DNA from: Beroe forskalii
Taxonomy: Eukaryota; Ctenophora; Nuda; Beroida; Beroidae
Direction: 5' to 3'
Length of the DNA: 64,000 nucleotides
Assembly: GCA_011033025.1 (NCBI GenBank)
Contig: WFMF01000269.1
Span: forward strand, 62,001 to 126,000
Part shown: positions 14,101 to 26,793 of the stretch, piece by piece
Numbering within the stretch: the stretch's first letter is position 1
Layout: every line of letters starts with the position of its first letter
Translations under genes and position numbers: made by a program
The notes under the pieces: model-generated
Databases searched by the model: none
Told to the model about the DNA's origin: nothing
What the model saw: only the letters and a program-made list of their open reading frames with translations

Positions 14101-17100
14101 GTGAGCGTGTGGAAAAGCGGCTGCGAGAGTGGTTTAAAAAAGAGACTCCGAATTAACACAATTGTTTTAAATGATGGAAAATTTATAAAATTACTGGGGC
14201 ATGTGGGGCATTTTTGCATATTTTTTGTGCGTTTTCCATCTTTGGTTTTTACTTTTTTGTTTGTCCCTGTAGCAAGCTGAATAACACGATGCTGAAGATT
14301 CTGTGATCGAGGAACCATACTGCGAATCGTTTGAGGGTTTTCAGCTTTTTCAAGTTATGATCAATGATCAGTTCCTCGTGAACTGGGCCGCGTGCCGCGC
14401 GCTCAGTTTCTGTTGTTAGCGCGCCCGATATTTACCTACCAATGGTCTGCAAGTTCCAAGAAATAAGTTTTAATAGCACAGATTTATCTGCAGATATTGA
14501 GAAACAGATTTCATAATAGGTCTATGCACAGTGATAATTACATAAGTGGTCACTTTGAGACTGGGAAAATAGTCTCAAAGTTTGCTCAACGTTTGTGCGT
14601 GATAATAACAGTGCTTATTTTTCAGACAAACCGTACCAGGACACAACACAAGATGAACGGAAAGGTAAGTAAATCTTTTAGTTTGATATCTATGCTTAAC
14701 TAAAATCATGCAACTCCTGAAAATGTCATGAATACATTCTTTTTCCTGGTTCTCCTGATCCGATGGGAGCGAGGAAAACTTCTGGAATTGATGTTAAATT
14801 TCCCATCAATTATAGGATCATAAGGTTATGAATATGACAACAAAGCATGACAACATCCTAATTTGTAAATCATTTGACTGATGACAGTAATATTTAACGA
14901 TTATGACAGTAATATTATTCAAATGACTGCTGACACATGTTAACTGTAACAGCTGCTGTCGCATAACAGGGGATTATTACAGTTACATGAGTACACTCAT
15001 AGCACTCACTGCTTATTGGTGCTGTAATCGTTGGATTTGTTGATACTTGATGTACTTGGCCTCCCCGGAGGTTTCGTGGCAGTCAATCAAGATAAATGAG
15101 TGTCTCGTCTTTGCTTAGTTTTAAATTATTTCTATCTCTGAACTCATTCTCTGTAGTGTTTTAGATAATTAATTCTAACTCTGAACTTATGTTAGCCACT
15201 CGCATATTTTGCCGCGGCCGGTGTTTTTCGCGCCTAATTACGTTTTAATGAATCTAACTTCTATTGGTTGAACCTATAGCGCAAATCTCATGATCGAGCT
15301 CGGGGCGTGTGATTGGTTCACACTTCGGTCTCGTGACATCGTACTGTCCGATGATTGGCTTCCGGGGTTGTTGCCATGTGGCATGTTCGAAGCTCCATCC
15401 CAGGTCCTAAGTCGCACATAACATGTTGCAACGGTCTCAGGTATCACGTTACCACCGTCCTACTTGTGTTGGCTGAGTGTGTGTGTTTTGTGGTATTGTT
15501 TCCAGGTACTGCTGCCAGATGTAATGTATCCACATAATGTTCCAGCTGTGTTCCACTTCGCTTCATAGCGACACCCTGGAAACACAGCTCTCATATGACA
15601 CTGCGAGCTGTGTACTGTTCTACTGCTAGTCTATTATTTCCTTTGTTTACTACCTTCTTCACAGCATTTGCAGCATCTGTTGCGGTGATCAGTAATTCTG
15701 GCCACGCATAGTTAATTTTAATCTTATTTCATCATGTGAACAGGTGCTGTTGTTTATGTTGGAGTTGGCAATGCCTAGATTCGAGTCCAGATAATCTTTC
15801 TGTTGACTTCTTCACGTTTTCGAATTTATCATACTTTGCACATAGTTTTTGAGCTATCATGCCATATCAATATCTCGAGCGGTTATTTATAAGAATCTCA
15901 AAGAATCTCATTATAATCTGATTGAATACCTATTGGATGACGGTCACCCTCCAGTGCACTTGATTATGGACGGAGGATCGGAGTGCTCTGAATCTCACAC
16001 TATCATGGATGAGGATGACTGTCTTGACATTGAGGATGCTTCTCTCGACATTGAGGATGCCTCTTTCGACATTGAGGATGAATGTTCCGACCCCTCTTGT
16101 GAATGCTCCACTGTGGTTTCTATGGAGAAGCTCCTCCTTAAACTCAGCATCAACACCTCCAACATCGCCAAATATGTACGAGTCTTTCAGTAGGGGTAAA
16201 TTTTCGGGAGGACAGAGGTTAGGGAGATGACATGACATATTGAGGATTTGAGGATTCTGATACTTAAAAGAGGGATAAATTAGAGAGGGTGTTTAGCAGA
16301 ATTGGATACAAAATGACCAGAATTTCGATAAAAAGCCCTGCCCATTATCAATATTCAATACTGATGCGACTAGTGGATATTTACAACCTTATGACCTACA
16401 AGCCCTAACCACATAATCAGAAACGAGCAGACTTTCGTTCTTTTTTGTAGTTCAGTAGATAAACACGCCAAAAATGGAGGCTTAAAATAGTAGAATATCC
16501 AAAACTCTTATGTGCATACCAACATAAACTGTTGTCTCTACAAAATGGTGATATTACGGTATTTTCTCAGAATTCTACAAATCATGGTTCTTAAATGGTT
16601 ATATCGGGCATCGGCACTCCTGGTTGTTCAGTCCATCTTTTTTCATCCATTATTTTAGACTTTTTAACTATTATGGAAAAAACGATTTCTTATTTCTCCC
16701 CTTCGGAGAATCGAAATTCATTTTCATTCTGGATTTGAACTAACGGTTTAAACCACTGAGAACTGCATCATCTTTTGTGCTTATCGTCCAACACTTGACC
16801 TTAGAACGTTTTATTTTTAGACCAACTGCCACATTCTGCAACGCTTGTTTGCCGAGTAAACCTGGCACATAACATAAACCAGACTGACCTGTCACTGGAC
16901 TGCATACGAAATGACTGGCATCTCGCCAGAATTACCCTGACTGTTTTTCAGAACCATGTGTTTATCATCATATGCACAGTGACATTCTCCTTCGTATGCT
17001 ACCACGAAATATTCATGTGCGAGCAGAGACTCAGAGAGAATTCCATCTGATACACAACTAAAATCCTGCACACACAGTAAACTTGAGAGGGGTCCCTTCT

Positions 17101-18389
17101 ACAGACACCCTTGTTGAGCATGTTGCATGTTTTGTTCGCAGTCCTTACAGCAGTAGGGGACAACATGTTGTGTGGACCTTGCTTCCCAAACAAGCATGTA
17201 GAATTTGCTTCTCTGAACCTCTGCAATTCTTGGCAATTTAGTAACTTGGGAGGTGTTCTGAATTTCTGTGATAAAAGTACACAGCATACACCCTGACAGT
17301 GTGATTCCTACCTTATTACAGGAAATTAAGCAAACATATAGTTAAGCTCCAAGGCCTCAAAAAGTGCCTAATTTTATGATTCTTTAATAAGATGATCCTC
17401 TCTAGTATGTTATCTGAGTCTTCCTTGTCAGATCTTTCGGAGCATTAACTTTCTTAAATACCGGAACTCCAAAAATTTCGCTTCCTCTACTACTGACCAT
17501 TCAACTTTTGCCTGACTCTTGATCTCCAACCCTCCTTGTGTGATTGGTGAATATATCAAAATTGTATTTAACTTTGCCTACACAAAATTAAGCACCACAC
17601 CTCTCAAAAGTGCTTAATTGCATGGTACTTAATTAATAGCATTTGGGCTTAGTTTTCTAAATGCTTAATTTACTGTAATGAGAGAATACTCCTCCTGACT
17701 ACAGTCTCTGAGACGTTTTAATTTGCAATTCAAGGGATTGAGAATCATTTCACGACTTTCCCTTGCCGCGTTCTCTCCTACCGTAATGTTGTGTCGGTGT
17801 TCAAATCAAACGGCCCCCGTTCTAATTGTCACCTTGATTCGAGTGTGATTTATGTGGATTTATCATATTTTATGCGTCTGTGATTCAACTGCTGTGAATT
17901 CCAACTCAATGATTTTCTTTGATTTCAAAGCTGTGTTTATTTTTGTGGAACAGCTTTGTACTTTGTGCGGGGAGCAAAAGTGCAATTAATCTCGATCCAA
18001 TCATTGGCTCATGTAATATTGATTGCTTTTACAAATCTTCTTCAAATGATAGATGATTACAAACTTCGTGTTTTCTTCATATTTATGGATAGATTAGATA
18101 CATTCCTGTACGTGAGCCATGAAAGAGTTAAGTAATACAATCAGCCACTTGTCAATTTTCTAGACCACCCTTGACTCACCCTTCAATCTTCATGTTTGGA
18201 GATTTGAGAAAATTCGACCTGATAGTACTTTACATGGATTTCAGTTCACGTCGCTGATCATTTCGAAACTTAGAAAGTTAGAAGATATTTTGAGTTTTTA
18301 TTTTCCTTCAAACTTGTTTTTTTCCATTTTTGTAGGATAAGCATGAGATTCTGAAGGACACGCCCTCAATACTGTCATTGCCTGAATGA
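2116..18389 (+). CDS. Multi-exon gene, Ser/Pro/His-rich protein with RVxF-like motif, function unknown
   Basis: I do not recognise the family. Exons with compatible phases are 2123(ATG)-2337, 3116-3293, 9179-9304, 10899-10995, 11122-11550, 11771-12078, 14626-14664, about 15896-16175, and a terminal exon 18336-18389 ending in TGA. The predicted product is roughly 570 residues. The second exon has repeated R-D-Y units. The third has KRVRFANM, which matches the [K/R]-V-x-F type PP1-docking motif, next to a basic stretch. The fifth is Ser/His/Pro-rich with SSSF and SSNPH repeats. The sixth carries a C-C-R-C cluster. The eighth has three DIED(A/E) acidic repeats followed by a Leu-rich segment. The first ATG may not be the true start, because an acceptor lies 7 bases before it. 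The last two exons could instead belong to a separate transcript. Extra exons may be missed. It could be a scaffold or phosphatase-regulator protein, but that is inference. Confidence 0.6.
3580..4390. repeat. 29-bp minisatellite, array 1
   Basis: About 26-28 tandem units of 29 bp sit inside the intron between exons at 3116-3293 and 9179-9304. The unit core reads gacgtactggtgtcagagac followed by acgtagtgt. Units differ by point changes and are all in one orientation. There are no unique spacers, so this is a minisatellite. The same unit recurs at 34.9-36.3 kb. Confidence 0.95.
4391..9178. other. Long intron of the first + gene
   Basis: AT-rich intronic DNA with no supported exon. Within it, 7294-7385 is a two-copy tandem duplication of about 46 bp (each copy ends ...cttgattcaaccgatcg-gc), and 7660-7830 has several degenerate stggttg/agggtt-type repeats. 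Small open frames here have no recognisable domain. Confidence 0.5.
7294..7386. repeat. 46-bp tandem duplication
   Basis: Two adjacent copies share tttattctttgatat and cttgattcaaccgatcg with a few substitutions and one indel. It lies in the intron of the first + strand gene. No function is visible. Confidence 0.8.
11059..11090. promoter_or_regulatory. Triple TCACGTGA-type E-box repeat
   Basis: Three tandem copies of a 12-bp unit CACGTGACATAT are present, giving palindromic CACGTG cores; two have the full tCACGTGA form. They sit in the short intron just before the Ser/Pro-rich exon at 11122. Such motifs bind bHLH-Zip factors (MITF/TFE or USF classes) in animals. Binding here is inference, and it may just be a short tandem repeat. 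Confidence 0.35.
12079..14625. other. Intron with no supported exon
   Basis: AT-rich intron between the exons ending at 12078 and starting at 14626. The 135-codon open frame at 13040-13447 shows no domain or splice-linked partner, so I treat it as chance. A GC-rich patch at about 14385-14430 has gcgcgc-rich inverted motifs. Confidence 0.45.
15205..15370 (+). promoter_or_regulatory. CpG-rich internal promoter-like patch
   Basis: In otherwise AT-rich intronic DNA this patch has ccgcggccgg, an E2F-like tttttcgcgcc, and three inverted CCAAT boxes (attggttg, gattggttc, gattggctt) within about 150 bp. It lies upstream of the last two coding exons of the first gene and could drive a shorter transcript. 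No transcript evidence is available, so this is inference from motif density alone. Confidence 0.3.
16176..18335. other. Intron with no supported exon
   Basis: AT-rich intron before the terminal exon of the first gene. Both strands have short open frames around 17000-17300 that overlap each other and show no domain. I see no transposon ends here. Confidence 0.4.
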
Positions 18390-21300
18390 TCTCGCAGTAA
18401 GATAAAGACATTACGTTTTTTCTGTACTTTGTATCTACTTCATGTAAGATTTGAGACCGTGTAATGAAATGCGATGTTGAGTAGTGGGTATACAGAGCGG
18501 ACTATAGTATCGTGAACTTGTTTGAATAATGCTGTTCATTTTACAGAGTGATATGATCTGTTTAATATCCACATATTTCATTGCTTTTCTTCTGCTCCTC
18601 AGTTGAAAAGTTCTGGTCTCTGGTGTTCTTTTTTAGCCTTTAAAAGCCTAATGTTTTTTAGTTTACTTTAGTCACGGATGTTTTTAAGTCTTCTTAATAT
18701 CATAACAGATAAACTATCTATGTTAGAGACTCATTTCTGCTCAGCTAAGGCTCATGATTTTTTCATGTGATTTGCAAGGCCTAAACTTAAGTCAGTAAGA
18801 CAGTATCAGTCTAGGTTTTAAACAAGTCGCTGAATAGCATATTTTATTCTGCCTCATTTTCAAACTCAATCACCCCATCACGTATTCTGAGGTATTGGGC
18901 TGTACCTCGATATTCTGGGTGGTTTCACCAGTATACGTTTACATGAGTTTACCTGCACAGTCACACCGCCACGTCACTGCACCACGTGGGTTGCTATGGA
19001 ATCTACTGTTAATGATCTGAACAACCCGCCCAATTAACGTACATAACACCCTCTACCCTGTGCTCTATAGAACCAGGTGTGATGTCATCAACTCACCATT
19101 GTAACCCCTGATAGTGACATCACTCAACACATTCCATCACAGCATGTACAAATATATAACGTCCTCTGGAATCAGCATACCCCATGTCATGTTCAACTAT
19201 AATCAATGCAGTCATATGTTTCCAGCGGTTTGTAGCTATATCCAACTCTCACACAGCTGCTCTGTGTGACGTTGTCATTGTGTCATCTTCCTGCAGTACG
19301 TCACCGCAGTTCATTTCAACACTTGTAGTCATACCTCCTACAGCAATTACATGGTCTTATCAGCTCCTCCTATACATATAATACTCCTTCATAAATACCA
19401 CCGATTCCCTGTACACAATCCTCCTAGTATCTGATATCGTTTGCTGTAGGAGTCGTAAGTCACACTTATACCCAGGTGGTAATGATCGGATGTATACTGT
19501 ATAGCCATGTTCCTTATTCCCTTGCTCCTTGCTCCTTGGTTGCTCCTTTGGGGCATTTCACCGATAAACCGCTTTGTCTTGTTCTTTTGCAGGGGCCGGC
19601 AACCCGGTTTCTCTAGTCTTTTCAGTTAAGGCATACAAACAGCGTGTTTCTCCGGCTTGCAAAGCTGCCACCACTCTAAGCTATCTATTATTTCATATTT
19701 GCCTCTGATAACAGCGCTTTATTTTCCACCACGAATTTATGGTACCTCCCAGTAGTACATCACTGCCAGTAGTAGAAATGCTTTGTTCTCTGAAACCATA
19801 CTTCATAATATCAGGCATTGAGTCCTATCTCCCGATAATAATCATCAGAGAATTACTGACGTTTATATAATGATACCTGACAATGTAACGTGTCTGATCG
19901 GCAGTTGATAATCTATCACAGGTCGTCCCAGCAACCACACACTACCCCCTCAGTGTGTTTGTTTGTTTGTTGTTAAGTTTGTGTGTTTGTTTGTTGTTAA
20001 GTTTGTGTGTGTGTTTGTGAGTCCGTGTTGGAACCTCACTACTCTACTCAAATGATCGTTACACTGTTTCCATGGTAACGTGTTAATTCTGACCGGGTAG
20101 ACTTATTAACCGAGACATCCCTAATAGATTGTTTTAACTTCTTTATTACTGTACATTATAATTTGTTATATGGCATCGTCATCCTCATAAGTTTTAGATT
20201 CCTTCTTATCTGACCGTGTGTTCTCGTCAGTTTGTGATGAATATGCTGCTAAAGTAGTCCTGAATACCAACCGTTTGTACTCCATGGACTACTGTCTACA
20301 ACAGTCTGCTCAGCAGCAGTCTACTCAGATCCACTTGTAGACGAAACTCCAGATGCACAATGCTCATCCGAGACCCAGGAGTTGGCTAAATACCCGAACC
20401 ATTAACCTGCTCTGCAACTGCACTGACTTGTGGCTCGAGCCTCGAGCTAATCGCTAATTTCACACACTCTGGAACGCATTAGACCCTGGAACCACCTCCA
20501 CTGCAGTTAGGAAGGAACATTTCCTTTATCAGGATACAATGTACATGAGTCTTATCCTGGATAGTATCTAACTTTCTGACGACACATCATCCATGATCTG
20601 ACGACACGCAGCTTCGCGATGTAGAGTCTGACGACGCACAGCATGCTGCTTCATGCTGAGGACATATGCATAGTTTCATGATCTCGAGACATACCCCGAC
20701 TTCACGCCATGTTACGAGCAGGGCTAAGCTGCACATGATCCCAATGTTCTGAACTGGGGAGTTGTCAAGCCCATCCGGCTCCGGTCCAAGGTGGCCCTTG
20801 GCAGGCTACGGTATTAGTATTATTAACCCAATTTTAATAAGCGAGCCCGGCCATAGCTCGTAGTGTTTTAGGCATAGTAGTCGAGTGCCTTCGTCTACTG
20901 GTCCTAATCTTAGCGAGAAGATCGTGTGGAAAATAGCATGATGCCCGGTTTTAACCTAGGTTTTTATACGATTGCGTTTTCTTGGGATCCTAGGCTTTTT
21001 AATAAGTGATCGTTACCCGTTCGTCATTAGACCTTCCAGCCTTCGAAAACCTTCCGTTCGAGCTTTATCTGTATATTCTGCATAAAAAATGCATGCAAAC
21101 CCTCCGATTTATTCAGTTGTTCTTTGCTTGCTAAACATTGTCCTCCTTGATGAAACTGTAAAGAGGTATTTGTCCAATGCCCTCCAGCTATTCATGCGAC
21201 ATTTATTTTCCTCCTTGAGTGTTCGTAACCGTTTATGATTCATAATTTTATGATTTTGTTGAATGTTGAATCATTGCTTTGAATGTTTAATCAGTAAAAT

Positions 21301-21578
21301 ATAAGGAATCGCATTCATCGGCTATGCAATAACCGAATGAACATCACCAATTTAGCAATTTCCTTGTAATTCAAAGTGTGACGACTGAGTGATAATGAAG
21401 TGGAGGAAGTGTGGGTGTGATCGTGTGCTGGTTTTGAATTGCTCCAATAACCAGGTGAGTTGTGGGTGTTTGCAGAATGTGCAAAGGAAGTGTGGTGAAA
21501 CTCCAAACACTTCTTAACTTCTCGTTCCTACCAGTTTCATGAAAAGGAAGCACAACTTTCCTGACACGAGAATCTTAG
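18390..21578. other. Intergenic region between the two + genes
   Basis: No exon is supported. It contains a tgtttgttgttaagttt duplication at about 19950-20020 and imperfect tctgacgacac repeats at about 20575-20650. An acceptor-like gaatcttag directly precedes the ATG at 21579, so a 5' UTR exon of the second gene may lie in this stretch. Confidence 0.4.
19948..20025. repeat. TTTG-rich tandem repeat
   Basis: Two copies of a unit containing tgtttgtttgttgttaagtt followed by a GT-rich tail. Simple intergenic repeat. Confidence 0.7.
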
Positions 21579-24031
21579 ATGAGTGAGGAGTCCCCTCGCA
21601 GTTCTGGCTTATCCCATCCGATCATCCCGGGATCATCCCCTCCAACCACCACCAGATCATCCCCTCGTAGATCCCCCAACAGATCGAGCACTGAGAGCAG
21701 CGGGGACGGGAATGTGGAGTTAGTGAGACACGCCCAACGCACCACTAGTGGGGAAGGAAGCAGTGACACCTCCTTCTACGATGCGGACCCAGACTTCCCT
21801 CCCTCCCGTCCTGTGAACCCATCCCCTCCGCATGCCTCCACTCCTGCCTCCCTAGCATCCACTCCGCCTTCCTTAGCAACCTGTCTCCCCACTCTGGGGT
21901 TATCCCCCTCCACAGCCTCCCCCTCTCTGGACACCACCCCTCCACCTCCTCCTCCTTACATCCTGACACCGCCCCATGTCGCCAGGATGTCTGACCTGCT
22001 CTCTGACAGTCCGTACCAGGACCCCATCACGCCCCTCCGACCGGATCACGTGGAGTGTGATGGGGGAGTGGAGCTCCTCGACCTGTCCTGCTCCGACACT
22101 GACTCCTCCTTCAACAGTTCCCCCCGACATGAGGAGAACAGTCCCATCAAACTCACTCCCAGCACCAGGAGGAAGTGGAGCAAGTGTGCTAACAACCTCT
22201 ACATCAGCTATCTGGACAGCGAGGATGAGGGGTCAGGGGACGAGGGGATTGAGGAAGAGGAGGAGGGGAGGGATGAGGGGGTGAGGGATGTCAAGGAGAC
22301 CAGCATTGAGGGGATCTTCATTGAGTTTGATAACGAGATCGCTCGGATTGTGGATAGTAAGAGGTGCTCGCACATCAGTGCTCTTGCTCGGGTATCGTGT
22401 GTCCATCATGGAACCCCTAAATTCGTGAAGCGGCGTATAACTGGGCTGAAGTCCCGGTCTTACGAGAAGATGCCAGCAGGAGGGGGAAGATGTAAGGAGG
22501 TCTCAGGAGGGAGAGACGGACTCATATGTGGAGAGAAAAAGATGAGACCTCACTCTGCCGATAGTGCAAGAAGATCAGAATCAACTGCGAGAACTAAACG
22601 AGAGAACAGTATGCGTAATGCTTGTATCAAAGAAATCAGTCCAATTTTAGCAAGTACTATGAGACAAGACAGCGATTTCAAGACTTCTCATGCCCCCAAA
22701 ACGACTCCTCCCCCACCCCCTCCTCCTCTTCCTCCTCCATTCCCTGAACCTGATGACCGTGAAGGATTCCGCCGGGCCCACATATCCTTCTCCTCGGGCT
22801 CCAACCAGAGTAGCAACGAGGATCTGGCTAGTGAGCTGGAGAGTGACGACATTGAGGAGATTGAGGACAGAGTTAGGATTGAGGATATTGAGGACAGGAG
22901 GAGGGATTCGGAGATTGAGGACAGAGTGAGGAATGCCCCTAGAGATCCTCCTTCTCCTACGGAATGGAAGCCTGGGAGAATTGCTCCTCAGGCTTGGGAA
23001 AGAGACGATCCGAGGGACTGGGACAGTGACTTTGTCATTCCTCGGCGTTGGAAGAAGAGACCTAGTTTGGTGGATGAGGATGACATGTCATCACCAATGG
23101 GAGGAAGTGTGACCAAGCAGGAATCAAAGACTTCAATTACTTTTGATGTTGGTGACGATATTGTAAGTCATCATGATATATATGGCTCATTTTATAGCAT
23201 TATTCGAAATTTTCAAATTTATAAATTTAGCCCGTTTATAAATTTAGTCACCTGTTCACAGCACACCATGATCTCGGAGACCCCTTGTTAACGGCACAAG
23301 TCACTAGTGATCGGTGTCTTGAACCGTTATTTGAACTTAAAACTTCCCATAGTTAATCACTGTAGATAACAATGAGCTGCCGAGTACAATCAGTACACAT
23401 TTCCCACAGGATAATAATAATATGATTGTTGTACGCTGGTGTCTTTAGCTGATGTTTGAATATGCTGAATAATAATATATGCTAATCATTACTGATGGTG
23501 TTGATAATGATGTGTGGTATACTACCCGTCGTGTGATTATGTCACTGATTGGACTGATCTGCCAGTGATTGGAGTGGTTGTACTCTGATCTTAACTTCAC
23601 TTACCCACGCACACACAATACACTCTGTCACGCAAACAGCAGCATTAAGCTTGCTGACGCATATGTGGAATAACATGTATGCTGACAGACTGACAGCTGT
23701 TAGATTGGCACTAACAAACAGACATAATATACATATTACATTACACAGGCAGTTTGACACATATTTTACAGACACTGGCATAGACACACAGACAAAGACA
23801 CAAACACCTCATGACAAAAGGGTGGCATGGAATAGCAACCTGTCTTTCCTAAGAATCTAAAACAAAAGAAGAACGCCAGTTCGTCTTTCCTAATCCCTAC
23901 ACGTAGCATAATATTCCTATTATCTGAATGTTCATGTTCAATTATTAGGTTCAAAACTTGATAGCTGAATTAATCTGTTTTTCAGGTTCCCGACGATTTG
24001 TACAAGCCGAGTCAGCAAAGACCAGCCAACG
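21579..24031 (+). CDS. Partial gene, Pro-rich and acidic low-complexity protein, function unknown
   Basis: A large exon 21579-23162 (528 codons, open throughout, donor ATT|GTAAGT) is followed in phase by a small exon 23986-24031 (ttttcag acceptor, donor AACG|GTAAGT). Continuation beyond 24031 was not found. The first 130 residues are Ser/Pro-rich with PPPPPP tracts. Residues about 190-240 are acidic. A less biased stretch around 240-300 (IEGIFIEFDNEIARIV and a Cys/His-containing segment) may be folded. Around residues 370-380 there is a PPPPPPPLPPPF tract of the kind that binds EVH1, SH3 or profilin. Then come repeated IED/IEE acidic units near residues 420-450. Base composition is much more GC-rich than the surroundings, as expected for coding DNA. 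The ATG sits immediately after a possible acceptor, so the start is uncertain. It could also be a distal part of the upstream gene. Confidence 0.65.
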
Positions 24032-24168
24032 GTAAGTCAATGGAATTCCGATTATTTCTTTTTACTTCGGAAATCGATACCATTCTCAGCTACCAGTAAA
24101 ACTGCCATTTTAACGGATTCTTCATAGTAATAAATATCCTAACAAATGGTAAATATCCTAGCATATTT

Positions 24169-24365
24169 TAGTAACGAATGGAAACATTTAGTAACAGCTG
24201 GAAACACTTAGTAACATCTGGAAAATTCGAGATTGCGCATATATATTTCCTGACTGCACAATGCGCATATCACGCTCTTCACAGTATCCATTCCACCCCA
24301 GCTGATCAATACGTCACGCACTTCACAGTCTCCATTCCACCCCACCTGATCACTATACGTCACAG
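24169..24365. repeat. Short tandem duplications
   Basis: Three copies of a unit like agtaacagctggaaacactt are followed by two copies of a roughly 45-bp unit containing cttcacagt-tccattccacc and a cgtcac end. All lie in the 3' flank or intron of the second + gene. Confidence 0.7.
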
Positions 24366-24439
24366 AGCAAGGTAGAGGATCATTTCGGGAATAGTGATAG
24401 TTTATATGTCGGTAGAGATGGTCTGTAGTCCGTGCGTCA

Positions 24440-24545
24440 CTCTACATCAACAGAACAAGGAAAAGACAAACAGAACAAGGAAAAGACAAACAGAACAACA
24501 AAAACAACGCCAGAACAACAAAAACAACGCCAGAACCACAAAAAC
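24440..24545. repeat. A/C-rich simple tandem repeat
   Basis: Repeats of aacaaggaaaagacaaacag and of aacaacgccagaacaacaaa. The 108-codon open frame across it is a by-product of this low complexity. Confidence 0.75.
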
Positions 24546-25076
24546 AACAATACTTCTTGTTATGAATGAACTAATGCGATGCTTGCCACACCTGTTAAAT
24601 ATGCAGCTGAGGGTGACGTCATTTTCACTGTTTGAAATGGTGTTTTGCTGTCGTAGAGTCGCCTGTTTGTCATACCATGTTTGTGTCTGTGACGCACTGA
24701 CGCGGTGCATCACTGATTAGCAGACCCCATGTGGGTGCTAGGAAAACAGAGAACCTACCTGCTCTCTGAGAAAAGCTATTGATAAACGGGGGACGGATCT
24801 GCGAAAGATTCGGCCAGTCCCCTAGCCGTAGGAGAATACTGCTCCGAAGGGGGCAGCCCCTCCGCTGGACATGGGGTACTGTCTGTGGGAATGAGAGCCT
24901 CCCAGTTGTTGGAGAAGAGCAGGGAGAGTAACAGAGCAGGGAGAGTTACAGTAGGGTAGGGAGAGTAGAATTAGTAGGACGAGAGAGTCTCTGATAGAGA
25001 CTTCAACATAGCTGATGCTGAGCTATAGAGAAGCGTGGGTGGAAGGAGGTGTCAGTTAGAGGTATGGCTGGGAGAG

Positions 25077-25132
25077 GAAGTTTTATTGAGCTATTAATAG
25101 AAGCGCTGGAAGTTTTATTGAGCTATTAATAG
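25077..25132. repeat. Two-copy 31-bp direct repeat
   Basis: The block ggaagttttattgagctatt plus aatag occurs twice, separated by aagcgct. No function is visible. Confidence 0.8.
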
Positions 25133-26630
25133 ATGTGTAGGTGGAAGAAGTAGAGACTTAGAGAGTGGCAGGAGCAGGGTATATCGTGAGAGTTTGCATA
25201 GCTTTCCTTGGAGGAACCTTGGTAATTTCCCTTAAACTCTTACGCTGGTGTTAGCGGTAAGCGTCGGACAAATATTGAGTATTTTCTGCTCAATATAGTG
25301 AATCATGGCTGCGTTACGGGCATTTGGGATCCCAAACTTTACGAAATAAAAGTTGTCACATACGATTGCAAACTCCGAAGCTGTGCAATCCTGACCATTC
25401 AAAACGTCAATGTGACGTGCTCATTGTTCGTCGTATTGAACAGAAGATTGGCTGACTCGAAGTAACTTTAAATTCTTACATCATACATCTATAGCTGTAA
25501 TCTAGGACACATAGTTGCAGTAAGTGTCACGATATTCTATTGGCCAATGACAATTGTCATATATCTGTAATTGCTGGTGATTGCTCTGTCACACTACGTT
25601 TCTCATGAATACTTGGGCTGGTCTCTTTTGTGCGTCCTGTGTGTTTTGTTCCAATGCTTGAAGGTTCCCTGCAGTAGCCTTGATAAAATACCACACATGC
25701 CGATCGTGTTATGCGTTTTTGTAAAATTTAGTTTTTTTTTTTATTTTATTCTGGAAGCTTTTGATTGAAGCTAACAGACTCGATTGAAATGATTTTTTGA
25801 AAATAGTTGTTTCTAAGCTGTTTGGATGCATTATGCAACATCATCCTGGCTTTCCAAACTCATGCAAAGCGTCACTAAAATGATTCCGTTTTAACATTAC
25901 ACAACACCAACAAGGATTCATTGCCATGAAACCGCTACCGTTTAACCGCCTATTTTCTCTTGCTGCCATGACTCCAATATCAATAAATCAGCACTAGGTT
26001 CGTGATTCTAGCACCAATTCCACATTTGCACCCTGATATAGCACGTGTACCACAGTACGTTAATGAAAGCTAACAATTCTCTCTCGCCCATCAGTAAAGT
26101 CTTGCAAAAGCTTAAGGCGGTGGTAAGTGGTGTCATCTTCAGGACTAATAATGCTGAATAAGCGATGTTAAACTGCCATCTGCGAGGCATCTATACCTCT
26201 CAGAAGTAACTTAGTAGTAGTATTGGGGATGTGGTTAATGGTGGGTTGATAGTTGGCAACACTAACTAAATCTTGTCATGCGGATGTAATAATGCTGCTG
26301 TGCTCACTCCTCGACACTGTTCACTGTTCTCAGTACTTACTTTTAAATCATGTTCATTGAGGATCCCTACACCTCGATCCATGCTGTTAGAAACTATCTG
26401 GCATCTGCTGTAATCGATAGTGAAATTATATATCCCATGATTATAACCAATATTCGACGTTGTAATAATGTATTCGAGTATCAGTAGGACCCACTGGGCA
26501 CGATTCAACGCTCTGTCTACTGTCTACTGTGTACTCGACTCCGTTTGATGGTGTGTACAGCAGCTGTGTTCGATATGAGCCTGTACTTCCTTGCCCTGTC
26601 AACCATATTAAACCACGCTGATATAGACTT

Positions 26631-26793
26631 TATAACCACGCGACTAGAGAGAGACTTTTGCAATTCGCCACGCGCAGCGTGGTGAATTACAATTAGGCGC
26701 GAACGCAGTGAGTGTCTAATTGCTCATATAGTACGAACGCCAGTGAGTGCTATATGTGAAGATCAAAAGTCTCTCTCTTGGCGCGTGGTTATA
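26631..26793. mobile_element. Multi-hairpin foldback MITE
   Basis: Terminal inverted repeats of about 28 bp (TATAACCACGCG...AGAGAGACTTTTG against CAAAAGTCTCTCTC...CGCGTGGTTATA) enclose three small hairpins. One has an AATTCGCCACGC/GCGTGGTGAATT stem. Two have AATTAG/CTAATT and ATATAG/CTATAT stems around a shared cgaacgc-agtgagtg loop motif. It has no coding capacity. Probably a non-autonomous foldback element; the family is unknown to me. Confidence 0.75.
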
